From: CAZUHK01 sp964620345
Lineage (GTDB): Bacteria; Planctomycetota; Phycisphaerae; Phycisphaerales; Zrk34
NCBI GenBank assembly: GCA_964620345.1
Contig: CAZUHK010000001.1
Coordinates: forward strand, 1 to 64,000
Direction: 5' to 3'
Length of the DNA: 64,000 nucleotides
Both the position numbers and the translations under genes were made by a program. Numbering within the stretch: position 1 is the first letter of the stretch; every line of letters begins with the position of its first letter. Under the pieces are notes generated by a model. It had not been told where the DNA came from. It did not search any database and saw only the letters and a program-made list of their open reading frames with translations. This document shows, one piece after another, positions 7,463 to 17,200 of the stretch.

Positions 7463-8686
7463 CTAACAGCAGCCGGAATCGGGATCGCAGCAGGGCGAAT
7501 CATCAGCCAGTTCAGTGGCCCGGTAGTCCAGGCCCTTGCTCTGGCGGGGCGGGCGGATCGCGGCATGGGCGCAATCAAAGGTCGGTGCATCTTCGATCGG
7601 CACGGCCTGGCGCGGCTCGACGCCGTTGACGTGACCGGCGTAGGGGCCCAGCGGATCGGTCATCAGTCGGTAGGTCTTCTCGCACACCGCCATGCGCTGG
7701 CCGCGGTGCAGCACGTGGCCGTCGTCATCGCGCACCTGCTTCCACGGGCCGGTGTAGATCACCGCCTGATTGCGGTCCAGGCAAGGCCCTTCCTTGCCCT
7801 TGTACGCGCGGACGGTGACGGAGCGGAACTCGATGCCATCGATCGTCTGCCACGGCTCATCCTGACGCTTGAGCAACTCGACGCCGTAGAAGCCGGCTTC
7901 CTCGAACATTTTGAGAAACCGATCCTCGCGGAATGCGCCTGAAAGGCAGCCGGACCACAGATGCGGGTCATTGAGAATCTCAGGCGTGGGGTCTTCGTCG
8001 CAGACAATGTCCGAGATGACCACGCGGCCGCCGGGCCGAAGCACGCGATGCATTTCGCCGAAGAGCTGCTGCTTCTCTTGGGTACGCACGAGGTTCAGCA
8101 CGCAGTTGCTCACGATCAGATCGACGCTGTTGTCAGCGACGAGCGGTTCATCCCGGCGAAGCCGATCGCAATACGCGCGGTACTCATCGGCCTGCTCGAC
8201 GCTGGTGATCGGGTTGTCCGCCAGCCACGCGGCGGCACGATCGAGGTCGAGCGCCATGTCCTGAATCCGTGCCTTGCGGAACGCGACGTTGCGACAACCG
8301 ATTTTCTCCGCCATCTGGTCCTGATGCTTTCGGGCCAGCGCCAACATCGCGTCGTTGAAGTCCAGGCCGATGACGCGGCCGGCCGCCCCGACCTTCTGGG
8401 CGAGGATGTAACACACCTTGCCCGCGCCGCAGCCCAGGTCCATCACCACGTCGCCGGCGCGGGCGTGGGCCGATGGATCGCCGCAGCCATAATCCTTCTC
8501 GATGATCTCGTCGGGCAGCATCTTCAGATATTGCGCGTCGTACTCGGCCGTGGGGCAGCACAGCCCCGGCTCGAACGTCCGGGCCCCCTTGGCGTAGCGA
8601 TCACGAATCGCGTGTTCCAGCGACGAGCCATCCGATTCGGACACGCCCGGGTGGCGCGGATCGCTTTGCAGCAGGTGTGCATTCAT
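7463..8686 (-). CDS. arsM: Arsenite S-adenosylmethionine methyltransferase ArsM
   Basis: Cytoplasmic enzyme that methylates As(III) using SAM, giving methylated and volatile arsenicals. The 407-aa protein has the SAM site VVMDLGCGAGKVCYILAQ and the four ArsM cysteine neighbourhoods: GLCCPTAEYD, KDYGCGDPS, SNCVLNLV and SGCLSGAF. A C-terminal extension beyond the methyltransferase core ends in a Cys-rich tail (CCDPDSGCC) that could bind arsenic. In-frame starts also exist at 8740 and 8707; 8686 is preferred because GGAAGTGGA precedes it and a -10-like TACAAT lies at 8734-8729. It is the first gene of the arsenic/phosphate series. Confidence 0.88.
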   Translation of the reverse strand: MNAHLLQSDPRHPGVSESDGSSLEHAIRDRYAKGARTFEPGLCCPTAEYDAQYLKMLPDEIIEKDYGCGDPSAHARAGDVVMDLGCGAGKVCYILAQKVGAAGRVIGLDFNDAMLALARKHQDQMAEKIGCRNVAFRKARIQDMALDLDRAAAWLADNPITSVEQADEYRAYCDRLRRDEPLVADNSVDLIVSNCVLNLVRTQEKQQLFGEMHRVLRPGGRVVISDIVCDEDPTPEILNDPHLWSGCLSGAFREDRFLKMFEEAGFYGVELLKRQDEPWQTIDGIEFRSVTVRAYKGKEGPCLDRNQAVIYTGPWKQVRDDDGHVLHRGQRMAVCEKTYRLMTDPLGPYAGHVNGVEPRQAVPIEDAPTFDCAHAAIRPPRQSKGLDYRATELADDSPCCDPDSGCC

Positions 8687-8728
8687 GTTTGTTGATTCCA
8701 CTTCCATCGGCCCGACCTGGCCGCATCC

Positions 8729-8734
8729 ATTGTA
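8729..8734 (-). promoter_or_regulatory. Candidate -10 box for arsM
   Basis: TACAAT on the minus strand, predicting a transcript start near 8721 and therefore excluding the in-frame arsM start at 8740. No convincing -35 is seen 17 nt upstream, as expected if an activator or weak promoter is used. Confidence 0.35.
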
Positions 8735-8740
8735 ACGCAC

Positions 8741-9181
8741 GGTTTGCTTGCGGTTAGCGGTATGTCGTGCTCGTCCGCCGGACCTTACGCCTGCGGATCA
8801 GGAATTCTTGACCTCCGATCGCCGCATCGCCCCAGCACGGTCAGGCCCATCCGCCACGCGCGGCCCGCGGCCACCTCGCCGCCGACATGCCGCCGACCAG
8901 ACCTTGCACCAGTCATTGATCCACTTCGCCTTCAACACCGCCTTCACCGCCGGATGCTGGGCCAGCGACTTCTACCAACGCCAACGCGCCAAGGAAAAAG
9001 CACACTACACCGCTGGCATCACCAGGTCGGGCCAAACGGGAAACGTCGGTTACTGTTTTACCCGGTGCCCCTGCCTCGGTAGGTGGTTTAATGGCGGCAG
9101 TCAGGGTCACGGAGCTAAGATGTCCCAAGCGATCGGGCACCCGACCCCGACCTTCCGAACGAGTCCAAACAGGGAGCTTCC
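8741..9181. other. Intergenic region with transposase remnant
   Basis: About 440 bp between arsM and the LamG gene. It holds the arsM promoter at the left, a probable transposase fragment near 8900-9020, and presumably the promoter of the LamG gene at the right, where GGGAGC lies 5 nt before its ATG. An open frame at 8748 runs through but into the LamG gene in the wrong frame, and is not taken as a gene. Confidence 0.6.
8900..9020 (+). pseudogene. Possible IS110-type transposase C-terminal remnant
   Basis: The plus-strand frame reads FAFNTAFTAGCWASDFYQRQ then RAKEKAHYTA, which resembles the C-terminal part of IS110-family transposases (pattern W-A-x-x-(F/Y)-Y-x-x-Q-R-A-x-x-K-x-H). Similarity stops abruptly and no start, DEDD domain or element ends are seen. 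Recognition is from memory, so it is a weak call. Confidence 0.38.
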
Positions 9182-11029
9182 ATGCCACCGATCACCGCGT
9201 CCACACGTCAGCCGCTGCTGCCATGGCTGCTGCTCGCCCTGCTGTTGCCGGGCGGCCGGACCTTATTGGCCGCCGATCCGCAACCGGTCCGGCGGGATTT
9301 CGGCTACATCACCGACGGCCACCACTACCGGGAAATCTGGTGGCGCGAATACCGATCCGATGAGGCCACGGCGCTGCTGCTGCATTTCAACCCGCCACGG
9401 TCTGTCGCCTGGGCCCGGCCGGGCGACCGCAAGATCGCCGCGGCAGAAGAACCGGCGAACGAAGAGATCGACGCCCTGTTCGCCGACGCCCTCGACGAAA
9501 ACAAGGCCGATGCCGGGCTGGGGATGGATGTCGGACTCAAGGTGGAAAAATCCATGGGACGCGACCGCGACGAAGTCCCCCCCGATGGTGTCGTTTACGA
9601 CTACAGCCCGAATGAGGTCTCGATCAACCTGCCCGAGGGCATCGCCAAAACAGAGAATGGCCGATTCGACGCAGGGCTGGCGTTTTCCGGCCGGGCCGGC
9701 TTGCGACTGGTGATCGGCAAGCGCGGCTCGGTCGAGTCCATGGAAGGATGGTTCTACCCGGAGAAACTGCCCAAGGAGGAACCGGTCGGCCTGCTGGCCA
9801 GTCGCGCCGACGGGGCGCGGCTGCTGTTGCGCCCCGATGGACACGTCGAGCTGCGATGGCGGAAATCTGCCAACAACACCGCATGGAAAAGTCTGCGAAG
9901 CAAAGACCCCATCGAACCGGGGCAATGGACACACATCGCCGTCTACGACTGGCTGACCCACCACGTGGAGGAATTCAGGGGCCACCGGCCGGAAATCCGG
10001 CTCGGGATCAACGGCAAGGTCAGCGCAAGCACCAAAACGCGATACCAAAAACCTGCGGGCGAGCACTTCATGAAGCCCGGCGTCTTCTTCATCGGCCAAC
10101 GTCCCGACGGCGATGGCTTGTTCACCGGCCGCATGGACGAAATCCGCGTGGCCAGCCGACGACGCTACGTCGAACCGACCGACCAGCCGTGGCTCGATCC
10201 CCAACGCAGCAACGCGGTGAACTTCGCCCCCCCCGACTTCCCGGAGGATACCCGCGTCTTTCACGCAGACTTTGAAAGCCCCAAATTGCCCGTCGCTTCC
10301 AAACCCGATGCCCGCATCGACTGGGACCCGGGCGAAGACGCCTCGTTCGAAGATATGCAGATCGACGGTCCCTACGGCCGGGCTCTGGTGATCGATCCGG
10401 CGCTGGGGTTTGCGAAGATCCCCATCCACGGCCTGGACCCGCACCAAGGCACCTTCGAGATGTTCATCAAGCCCATGAACTGGGACAACCATCAGTACGC
10501 CGCGACGAAATGGCGGAATTACCGCATGGCCGTCGCCCGCTTCATGGGCCGCCACAAGCCCAGCGGCCGCATCGTCGAGTTCATGCGCATCACCATCCCC
10601 CGCGCCTCGATCTTCGACCGGCCGGCACAGACCATGCGCCCCGGCCAGTGGAGCCACCTGATATTCACCTGGTCCCGGGAAGACCGCCACGACAGCGAGT
10701 GGGGCAAGCGCCCCGCCGGCACACCCGCGACGGGCTTGAAGGGGCTGCGCAACGGCCGGGACATCTGGATCGTCAACCTCGAACGCGATGGCGAGCTGAT
10801 CCAGACCGACGAGGACCTGGACAAAATCGAGCCGCGCTACGTGGAGCTCGGCATTGCCCAGGACATCGCGGCCTGGCAGTACGAGCGGCCCACGATCGCC
10901 GTGGACGAGGTCATCGGACACGATCGGCCGCTGAACCAAGCGCAGCAGATCCGCGCCTGGACGCGCTGGGGCGGGCCCAGGCCCGAACCGGACGAGGCGA
11001 CCGAGGCCGATGAGAAAGACGGCGGATGA
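9182..11029 (+). CDS. Secreted LamG-domain (concanavalin-like) protein
   Basis: Exported 615-aa protein with a signal peptide (LLPWLLLALLLPGGRTLLAA, about residues 12-31). Two jelly-roll LamG-like regions can be seen: about residues 150-320 (SVESMEGWFYPEKLPKEEPV, GQWTHIAVYDW, FTGRMDEIRVASRRRY) and about 360-600 (GTFEMFIKPMNW, PGQWSHLIFTWSRE, IAVDEVIGHDRPL). Such domains bind glycans or proteins; no catalytic domain is recognised. Large LamG proteins are common in planctomycetes. It stands alone between arsM and a convergent oxidoreductase. Confidence 0.78.
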   Translation: MPPITASTRQPLLPWLLLALLLPGGRTLLAADPQPVRRDFGYITDGHHYREIWWREYRSDEATALLLHFNPPRSVAWARPGDRKIAAAEEPANEEIDALFADALDENKADAGLGMDVGLKVEKSMGRDRDEVPPDGVVYDYSPNEVSINLPEGIAKTENGRFDAGLAFSGRAGLRLVIGKRGSVESMEGWFYPEKLPKEEPVGLLASRADGARLLLRPDGHVELRWRKSANNTAWKSLRSKDPIEPGQWTHIAVYDWLTHHVEEFRGHRPEIRLGINGKVSASTKTRYQKPAGEHFMKPGVFFIGQRPDGDGLFTGRMDEIRVASRRRYVEPTDQPWLDPQRSNAVNFAPPDFPEDTRVFHADFESPKLPVASKPDARIDWDPGEDASFEDMQIDGPYGRALVIDPALGFAKIPIHGLDPHQGTFEMFIKPMNWDNHQYAATKWRNYRMAVARFMGRHKPSGRIVEFMRITIPRASIFDRPAQTMRPGQWSHLIFTWSREDRHDSEWGKRPAGTPATGLKGLRNGRDIWIVNLERDGELIQTDEDLDKIEPRYVELGIAQDIAAWQYERPTIAVDEVIGHDRPLNQAQQIRAWTRWGGPRPEPDEATEADEKDGG

Positions 11030-11275
11030 GTTGTCAGCCCGACCGCAGATCGCACGTCGCTGAGAAGTTGAATGCCCCGATCCCCCGGCCGACCGCCGCC
11101 CAGATGCCTCAAAAGCCCTGAGGGTCGCCACACCGATCTCGCTCGCCCATAAAGCACTTACCGCTTAGCGCAATCGGCGCTGTCGCCGTGGTCCGATTAC
11201 CCCTCGCGGACCCGCTCAACACGAACCCCGACCGGGAGCGAGCGGTCGTCGGGCGGGGGACCGGGCGGGCGTGGG

Positions 11276-12292
11276 TCACCCCAGCATCTTTGCGATATCG
11301 ACCGGGTTGCCCGTCTGGCAGCTCTCGACCGCGGCGCAGACCATGGCGAAGCTCTTGATGTTGTCGTGGCATTCGCTCTGGGGGACCGTGCCGTGGGCCA
11401 GGAACCGGAGCATCTCGCGGATCGCCGCGTGCTGGCCGCGGACGTCGGGCTGCTCGGCCCGCACATCCACCGCGGTCGGCTCGGGCGTGAAGCCATCGCC
11501 ATCGCTGCGGTAGCCGGTGGCGCGTTGGTCGTGCTCGTAATGGAGCGAGCCATCGGTGCATTGGAAGCGCCAGTCGCCGTCCCATGAATTGTGCCGGCCC
11601 CGGGCGCACCACGAGCCGGCGTAGCTGAAGCGCACCTGGTCGGTCATGCGAAACACCGCGTGCGCGGCGATGCCATCGCGGCCCCAGGAGTCGGGCGTGT
11701 TGAAGTCCTCGGCGTAGACGCGCAGCGGATCGACGCGGCCCATCTTGCGGGCCAGGTCGAAGTGGTGGATCGCCATGTCGACCAGCAGCACGTGGTCCAT
11801 CGCCGCGCGGAAGCCGCCGAAGTTCGAGCGGAGAAAGAAGTCGCACTTGATCGCGGTAAGCCGGCCGAGGGTGGCGTTGCCGACCGCCTCGGCGACGTCG
11901 AGCACGCCCGCGTTCCACCGCCGGCTCTGGCTGACCATGTACATCATGCCGGTCTGTTCGGCCGTGGCGACCATGCGCCTGGCCTGCTCGAATGTCTCGG
12001 CCATGGGCTTTTCGCCGATGACGTGCCGGCCGGCTTCGAGCGCCTTGCAGGTCACGTCGGCGTGGGCGGACGGCACGGTCAGGTCCACCACGAAGTCGCA
12101 GGCGTGATCGGCCAGCGCCTTGTCCAGGTCGTCGTACGCCACGGCGCCGTCGACCTCGTGCTCTTCGATTCTCTGCTCGGCCGCCTGCTTGCGCAGATCG
12201 ACCACGGCGGGGATGCTCACCCCCTCGGCCAGCAGCGACTTGAACCACGGGTGGGAAATGCCCCCCGCGCCGACGACGATTGCTTGTGCCAT
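11276..12292 (-). CDS. Gfo/Idh/MocA family oxidoreductase
   Basis: NAD(P)-dependent sugar or inositol dehydrogenase family member, 338 aa. N-terminal Rossmann fold starts AQAIVVGAGGISHPWF; the conserved EKP motif is GEKPMAET (about residue 97), and the second half carries the DMAIHHFDLARK helix with the catalytic-type histidine. The substrate cannot be told. A hydrolase gene lies 27 bp upstream on the same strand, so they may be co-transcribed. Confidence 0.88.
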   Translation of the reverse strand: MAQAIVVGAGGISHPWFKSLLAEGVSIPAVVDLRKQAAEQRIEEHEVDGAVAYDDLDKALADHACDFVVDLTVPSAHADVTCKALEAGRHVIGEKPMAETFEQARRMVATAEQTGMMYMVSQSRRWNAGVLDVAEAVGNATLGRLTAIKCDFFLRSNFGGFRAAMDHVLLVDMAIHHFDLARKMGRVDPLRVYAEDFNTPDSWGRDGIAAHAVFRMTDQVRFSYAGSWCARGRHNSWDGDWRFQCTDGSLHYEHDQRATGYRSDGDGFTPEPTAVDVRAEQPDVRGQHAAIREMLRFLAHGTVPQSECHDNIKSFAMVCAAVESCQTGNPVDIAKMLG

Positions 12293-12319
12293 GTCAGATC
12301 GTTCCTGTTCGATTCGGCC

Positions 12320-13096
12320 CTACAACAAATGCGTTTCGAGGAAAGCCACCGTCGTCGCCAGCAGGCGTTCGCGGTCGGGCACCTCGGTGAAATCGTGATC
12401 GGCGGTGGTCATCTCGATCCGCTCGCACGGGCGGTGGAGCTGGGCGCACCGCCGCTGGTAGTGTCGCGATTCGTCGACATCGACCACCTCATCGGCGGTG
12501 GAATGGAAGACGATGATCGGCGCATCGCTGTCGGCGAGGCGAGCGGGGGTGTTGACCGCGTCGAGCGCGGCGACGAAGCCGGCGCCGAGCTTCAGGCCAC
12601 GGTACGGCGCCCAGCCCTGGTGTTCGAGCACGGCGCGCAGACCGGTCTTGGCCGTGGCGCCGAAGGTGCGCGGCATGTCGTACACCGGCGCCCACAGGGC
12701 CAGCGCCGCGGCGTTTCGCTCGGCGTCGATCGCCACGGCCGGCAGCGCCCCCAGCGACACGCCGACCCACGCCAGCTTCCGGTGGTCGCACCACGGCTGG
12801 GCCGCGGCCCAGTCGGCCACGGCGCGGCAGTCGTCGATCATGCGCCCGATGGTGTGTTCGGTGAAGTCGCCGGTCGATTCGCCGCAGCCGGACTGATCGA
12901 AGCGGACGCAGGCGATGCCGACCGCGTTGAGCCGGCGGGCGAACTCGACCTGGTGATAGCTCTTGCCCAGCCGATTACCCGTCAGGCCGTGGACCACGAA
13001 GACCGTGGGCCGGGGGCCATCGCCCTCATCAGGCCGATCGACGGACACGGCGAGCCGCTCGTCGCCGCTGGGTATGTGATGGAACGTCATCGCCAT
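12320..13096 (-). CDS. Alpha/beta hydrolase
   Basis: Serine hydrolase fold, 258 aa from the ATG at 13096. Visible: oxyanion strand VFVVHGLTGNRLG, nucleophile elbow GVSLGA (Ser about residue 123), acid loop FHSTADEVVD and a final His in TTADHDFTE. The frame stays open upstream through a stretch of acidic codons (DDDDDADED) that looks non-coding. A TACAAT at 13110-13105 ends 8 nt before the ATG, so the message may be leaderless. Confidence 0.82.
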   Translation of the reverse strand: MAMTFHHIPSGDERLAVSVDRPDEGDGPRPTVFVVHGLTGNRLGKSYHQVEFARRLNAVGIACVRFDQSGCGESTGDFTEHTIGRMIDDCRAVADWAAAQPWCDHRKLAWVGVSLGALPAVAIDAERNAAALALWAPVYDMPRTFGATAKTGLRAVLEHQGWAPYRGLKLGAGFVAALDAVNTPARLADSDAPIIVFHSTADEVVDVDESRHYQRRCAQLHRPCERIEMTTADHDFTEVPDRERLLATTVAFLETHLL

Positions 13097-13248
13097 GGCG
13101 GGCGATTGTAATGCAATGCGCCGCGCATTGTCCTCGTCCGCGTCATCGTCATCGTCCGCGTACTCGGTCCTCCATTGCAACGCTTCGATTACGATTACGA
13201 GGATGAACGAGGGCGCGACGGTCACGGCGTGATCGCTATGATGCGGAG

Positions 13249-14046
13249 ATGGCGAGCAAACGGACGAGGGCCGACGATTTTCCCCCCGAGCTTCGCGACG
13301 CGTCGCGCGGGCCGCGGCTGCACAAGGCGATGGCCGAGGCGGGCGTGGGCTCGCGTCGTGCCTGCGAGCGGTTGATCGAGCAGGGGCTGGTAACGGTCAA
13401 CGGCCACCGCGTGACCGAGCCGCCGGTGTGGATTGACCCGGCGCAGGATCACATCGCGGTGGACGGCAAGCCCGTGGCGCGCAAGAAGCGTGAGCTGGGC
13501 AAGCTGTACCTGATGGTGAACAAGCCGCGCGGGGTGATCTGCACCAACCGCGACGAGCTGGGCCGGCGGCGGGTGATCGACCTGGTGCCCCACCACCAGC
13601 GGCTGCACTGCGTGGGCCGGCTCGACGCCGATTCGACCGGCCTGGTCCTGCTGACCAACGACGGCGAGCTGACGCACAAGCTTGCCCACCCCAGCCACGA
13701 GGTGGCCAAGACGTATCGGGTCACCATCCAGGGCCGGCTCGACGAGGCCGCGGTCGATCGGCTGACAAACGGCATCTTTCTGGCCGACCGCACCGGCACA
13801 CAAGGCAAGGCCCGCGCGACGAAGGTGCGCTTCGTCGATCGCGATCGCGAGCGCACGCGGCTGGAGATCACGCTCCGCGAAGGCCGCAACCGCGAGATCC
13901 GCCGCATGCTCGCCAAGCTCGGTCACAAGGTGACCAAGCTGCGCCGCGTGGCGATCGGCGGCGTGGTGCTCAAAGCCGTGGCCTCGGGTCAGTGGCGGGC
14001 GCTGAGCCGCGCCGAACTCAGCACGCTGCGCAAGGCCGGCGGATAG
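13249..14046 (+). CDS. 23S/16S rRNA pseudouridine synthase (RsuA/RluB family)
   Basis: Converts a specific uridine in rRNA to pseudouridine. 265 aa: an N-terminal S4 RNA-binding domain (RLHKAMAEAGVGSRRACERL) followed by the catalytic domain with the family motif GRLDADSTGLVLLTNDG, whose Asp (about residue 126) is the nucleophile, and a C-terminal EGRNREIRRMLAKLGH. RluB is the closest guess. A TATGAT at 13237-13242 is 6 nt before the ATG. Confidence 0.88.
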   Translation: MASKRTRADDFPPELRDASRGPRLHKAMAEAGVGSRRACERLIEQGLVTVNGHRVTEPPVWIDPAQDHIAVDGKPVARKKRELGKLYLMVNKPRGVICTNRDELGRRRVIDLVPHHQRLHCVGRLDADSTGLVLLTNDGELTHKLAHPSHEVAKTYRVTIQGRLDEAAVDRLTNGIFLADRTGTQGKARATKVRFVDRDRERTRLEITLREGRNREIRRMLAKLGHKVTKLRRVAIGGVVLKAVASGQWRALSRAELSTLRKAGG

Positions 14047-14119
14047 AGCAGGTTGCAGCGTGGCGTGGCGTCTGTCGGGCGCCACACCTTGTCCCCAAGG
14101 GCAAGGTGTGATGCCGTCC
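14046..14119 (-). repeat. 74-bp dispersed hairpin repeat, copy A
   Basis: On the minus strand this 74-bp stretch aligns without gaps to 59218-59291 on the plus strand, with 66 of 74 bases identical by hand count. Its core is an imperfect hairpin: CACACCTTG at 14083-14091 pairing with CAAGGTGTG at 14102-14110. It begins at the last base of the pseudouridine synthase stop codon. Confidence 0.82.
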
Positions 14120-14128
14120 GCGCTCCCG

Positions 14129-14159
14129 CACACCTTGCCGCTAAAGCGGACAAGGTGTG
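14129..14159. repeat. Second hairpin of the CACACCTTG type
   Basis: CACACCTTG-CCGCT at 14129-14142 pairs with AGCGG-a-CAAGGTGTG at 14145-14159, a 14-bp stem with one bulge and a 2-nt loop. It repeats the outer arms of the adjacent 74-bp repeat, with a different inner stem. It lies between convergent genes and may end both transcripts. Confidence 0.75.
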
Positions 14160-14232
14160 ATGCCCACGATGGCGGATAGGGAGCCGGGATTGCGAAGCCC
14201 GGATGTGCGGCGCCCGCTTCGCCGGTTCGCGG

Positions 14233-17200
14233 TCAGTTCGGTTCCGACCGGGCCTCGCCGAACACATCGCGCCAGGCCCTGGTCAGGCCGGTGAATTGCT
14301 TCACATCGCGATTGGGGTTGTCGAGCGTGCCGGTCACGCGGATGGTGACCAGTTGATTGCGCACCGCGTCGACCAGGTCGGTCACCGGCCCCAGGTCCAG
14401 GCCGGACGGGTTGGAACTGGTCAGGGTGATGTCGAGCTTCTCGCTATCCATCACGAGCGAGCCCTCGCCGGCCATTCGCATGTGAGGGGATTCGACCACG
14501 ATCTGCTCGAACACGATCTTGCCGTCCTTGATGTAGTAGCTCACGTCGGCCCGCTCGAAGCGTTTGGTGGTCGGCAGCGACAGGTGGGTGATGTGCAAGA
14601 GCCCCAGGGCCAGCGGCAGTTGGTACATGTCGCCCTCGCGGACCTGGATCTGCCCGCGGCCGCGGACCTTGCCCGCCTCGCCCCAGCCGCCCTCGACGTT
14701 GAACGAGGCGGTGAGGTCGCCGTCCATCTTCGGCGCGTCGGCCTCGGGGGCTTGGCCGCGATGCAGGAAGGTCTCCAATCGCACGTCGCTCAGCGCCAGG
14801 CGGAACGAATACCGCTTGCGGTCGAGCATGATGCTGCCGCTGCCGGCCACGGCGCCTTCGTACAGCCGGCCGCGCAGGTCGGTGATGTTCAGCAATGGCG
14901 AATCGCCCACCGATTGCACCGCGGCGGTCAGGTCGGTGATGGTGCGGCCGCGGACGCTGAGGCGCTGGGCCTCGATCTTGGCGCGGACGCGCGGGTGCTC
15001 GCGCCCGGCGACGGCGGTGATCGCCAGTTTCACCACCGCGTCGATGTGCTGCACCGGCACGCCCAGGTCGGCCCTGGCGTTGGCGCTGCGCACCTGGCCG
15101 ACGATCGACCGCACCGTCTGGCCGTCCTCGGCGCCGGGCGACAGTCGCACCCGCGTGAAGTCGGCGTCGAACCTGCCGTCGATGCCCAGCGCGTCGATCA
15201 GCTCACGCACCGCGCCGGGCAGCGCGCGGCGCAGCTCGTCGGTGACCTTCTCGCCGCGGGCCTTGATCGCGAGCTCGGCCACGGGCGCCTCGCCGAGCTT
15301 CAGGTCGCCGTCGAGCGTGACGCGGCTGCCGCCCAACTCGCCCTCGATCGCGTCGAAGCGAATCTTGCCCGGCGTGATGACCACTTCGCCCCGGGCGTCC
15401 TTGAGGGTGACGCGCTTGTCGTCACGCAGGTAGCTGAACGACTCGGGCCGCACACGCACGGTGACATCGGCCGGATCATCACCGGTCTGATTGAGCGCGG
15501 CGGTCGCGTCGAATCGCCCGCGCGGCCCGAACCGCTCGACCCACTTCGGCCAGGCCGGGTCGATCGGCGTGTACGGCCTGGCCAGATCGAGCAGGGGATC
15601 GGAGAAGTCCAGCCCCCGGGCGTCGATCGTCAGGTCGAGCCGGCGGCGCCGCTCGCCCCAACCCGCCTCACCGTCGAGCACGATGCGGCCTTCGCCGCGG
15701 TGGCCGGTGACCTTCTCAAACTTCACCTTCTCCAGCGAGACGGCCACCTGGCCTTCGAGCTTGTCCAGCGCGAACCGCCCCCGGCCGGGCTCGACCTTCG
15801 TCTCTTCCAAGTCGATCAGCAGTTGCACGTCCGGCTCGCCGTTGGCGGGCTCGTGGGTGATCTGACCGGCGAGGTTGATGTAACCCGAGGCGTGCAGGTC
15901 GCGCACGAACTGGTCTTGGGGGCGCGGCAGCGCGTCGAGCAGAACAGCGTCGATCGGCAGGCGCGCCTTGACCCGCAGGTCGGGCCGCACTTCGACCATC
16001 CTCGGTTCTGCGTCGGCCGGGGCATGTCGTGCATCATTGCCCTCGCGTCCAGGCGGCAGCGCGATGTCGCCTTCCAGCCAGCCCACGCCGCCGTGCAGCC
16101 CGCGCCCGCGCACGCCGGTCAAGTGCAGGTTGTTCCGCGCGATCGCCAGCTTGCCGCCGGACAACCGCAAGGGATACGGAAAATGCTTGAACACGATGCC
16201 CGCCTCGCGGATGTCGATGTCCGCGGCGACCTGCGTGCGTGTCTCGGTGCCCGGCTCACGGGTGACGTAGACCACCGCGTCGACCCGACCGCCGAGGTCG
16301 AACACCGGCGTTTGCAGCGCCGCGCCGAGCTCGGCGATCTGCCGCTCGATCGCCTCGGCGCCATCGGGGTCGAGCGTCGCGTCGATCTGCTCGAGCCGAC
16401 GGCGAAGCGCCGACGCCCGCTCTTCGAGCTTGTTGTAACGGTCGTTGGTCAGGAAGTGACCGGCCTGAGCCATGCGCTCGAACGCCCGCTCGTTGAACAG
16501 CAGTTCGAGCGCCGCGCGGTACTTGGGCTTGAGCGCGGCGTACAGATGCTCGTCGATCGGCACGTCGGCCGCGGCGATCTGGATGTCCACCGCCGGCGCA
16601 TCCATGGAAGGGGTGATCACGCCCGCCACCGTCGCCGTGCCCCCGCCGCTGGTTCGACCGATCAACGAGAGCACGCGGAACTGCTCGGCGTTGAACGAAA
16701 CCCGGCCGCGGCAATCGCTCAGTTCGTAGGGGAATCGCTCGAACCGCACGCGCGCCGATTCGATCACCGCGGTGCCTTCGTAGGCGACCGGCGCCGGCTC
16801 GCTGCCCTGGCCGGGCTCGCGCCAGACCTTCATCGTCATCCGCCGAAGCTCCCCCGAGGGCGTGAGCATGCGGAAGACCTTCTGCACGGGCGTGGGCATG
16901 GCATAGATGTCGCGCGGCTCGGTGGGGATATCGAACGGCTCGGTTTCCAGGCCGATCTCAAACGGCGCGTCGAGCTGATAGCCGCGCAGCGTGCCGGCGA
17001 CGGTGTAACCCAGGCCTTCGATCTGACCGACCAGCGGCTCGACGATGCGGATGCCCGCGGCGTCGAAGCGGATCAACCCGGCGACATCGGTCATGCGATA
17101 CCGCCGCCCGGCGCCCGGCAGGCGCGGCAGCGTCATCGCCAGTTCCGCCACGCGCACCTGCGCCCGCCACCCGTCGGCCTGATCGTAGGCGAAGTTCAGC

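Noticed and set aside
11030..11275. RNA gene or small frame between the LamG and oxidoreductase genes
   Set aside because: No cloverleaf, strong hairpin or protein-like frame was seen in this convergent gap.
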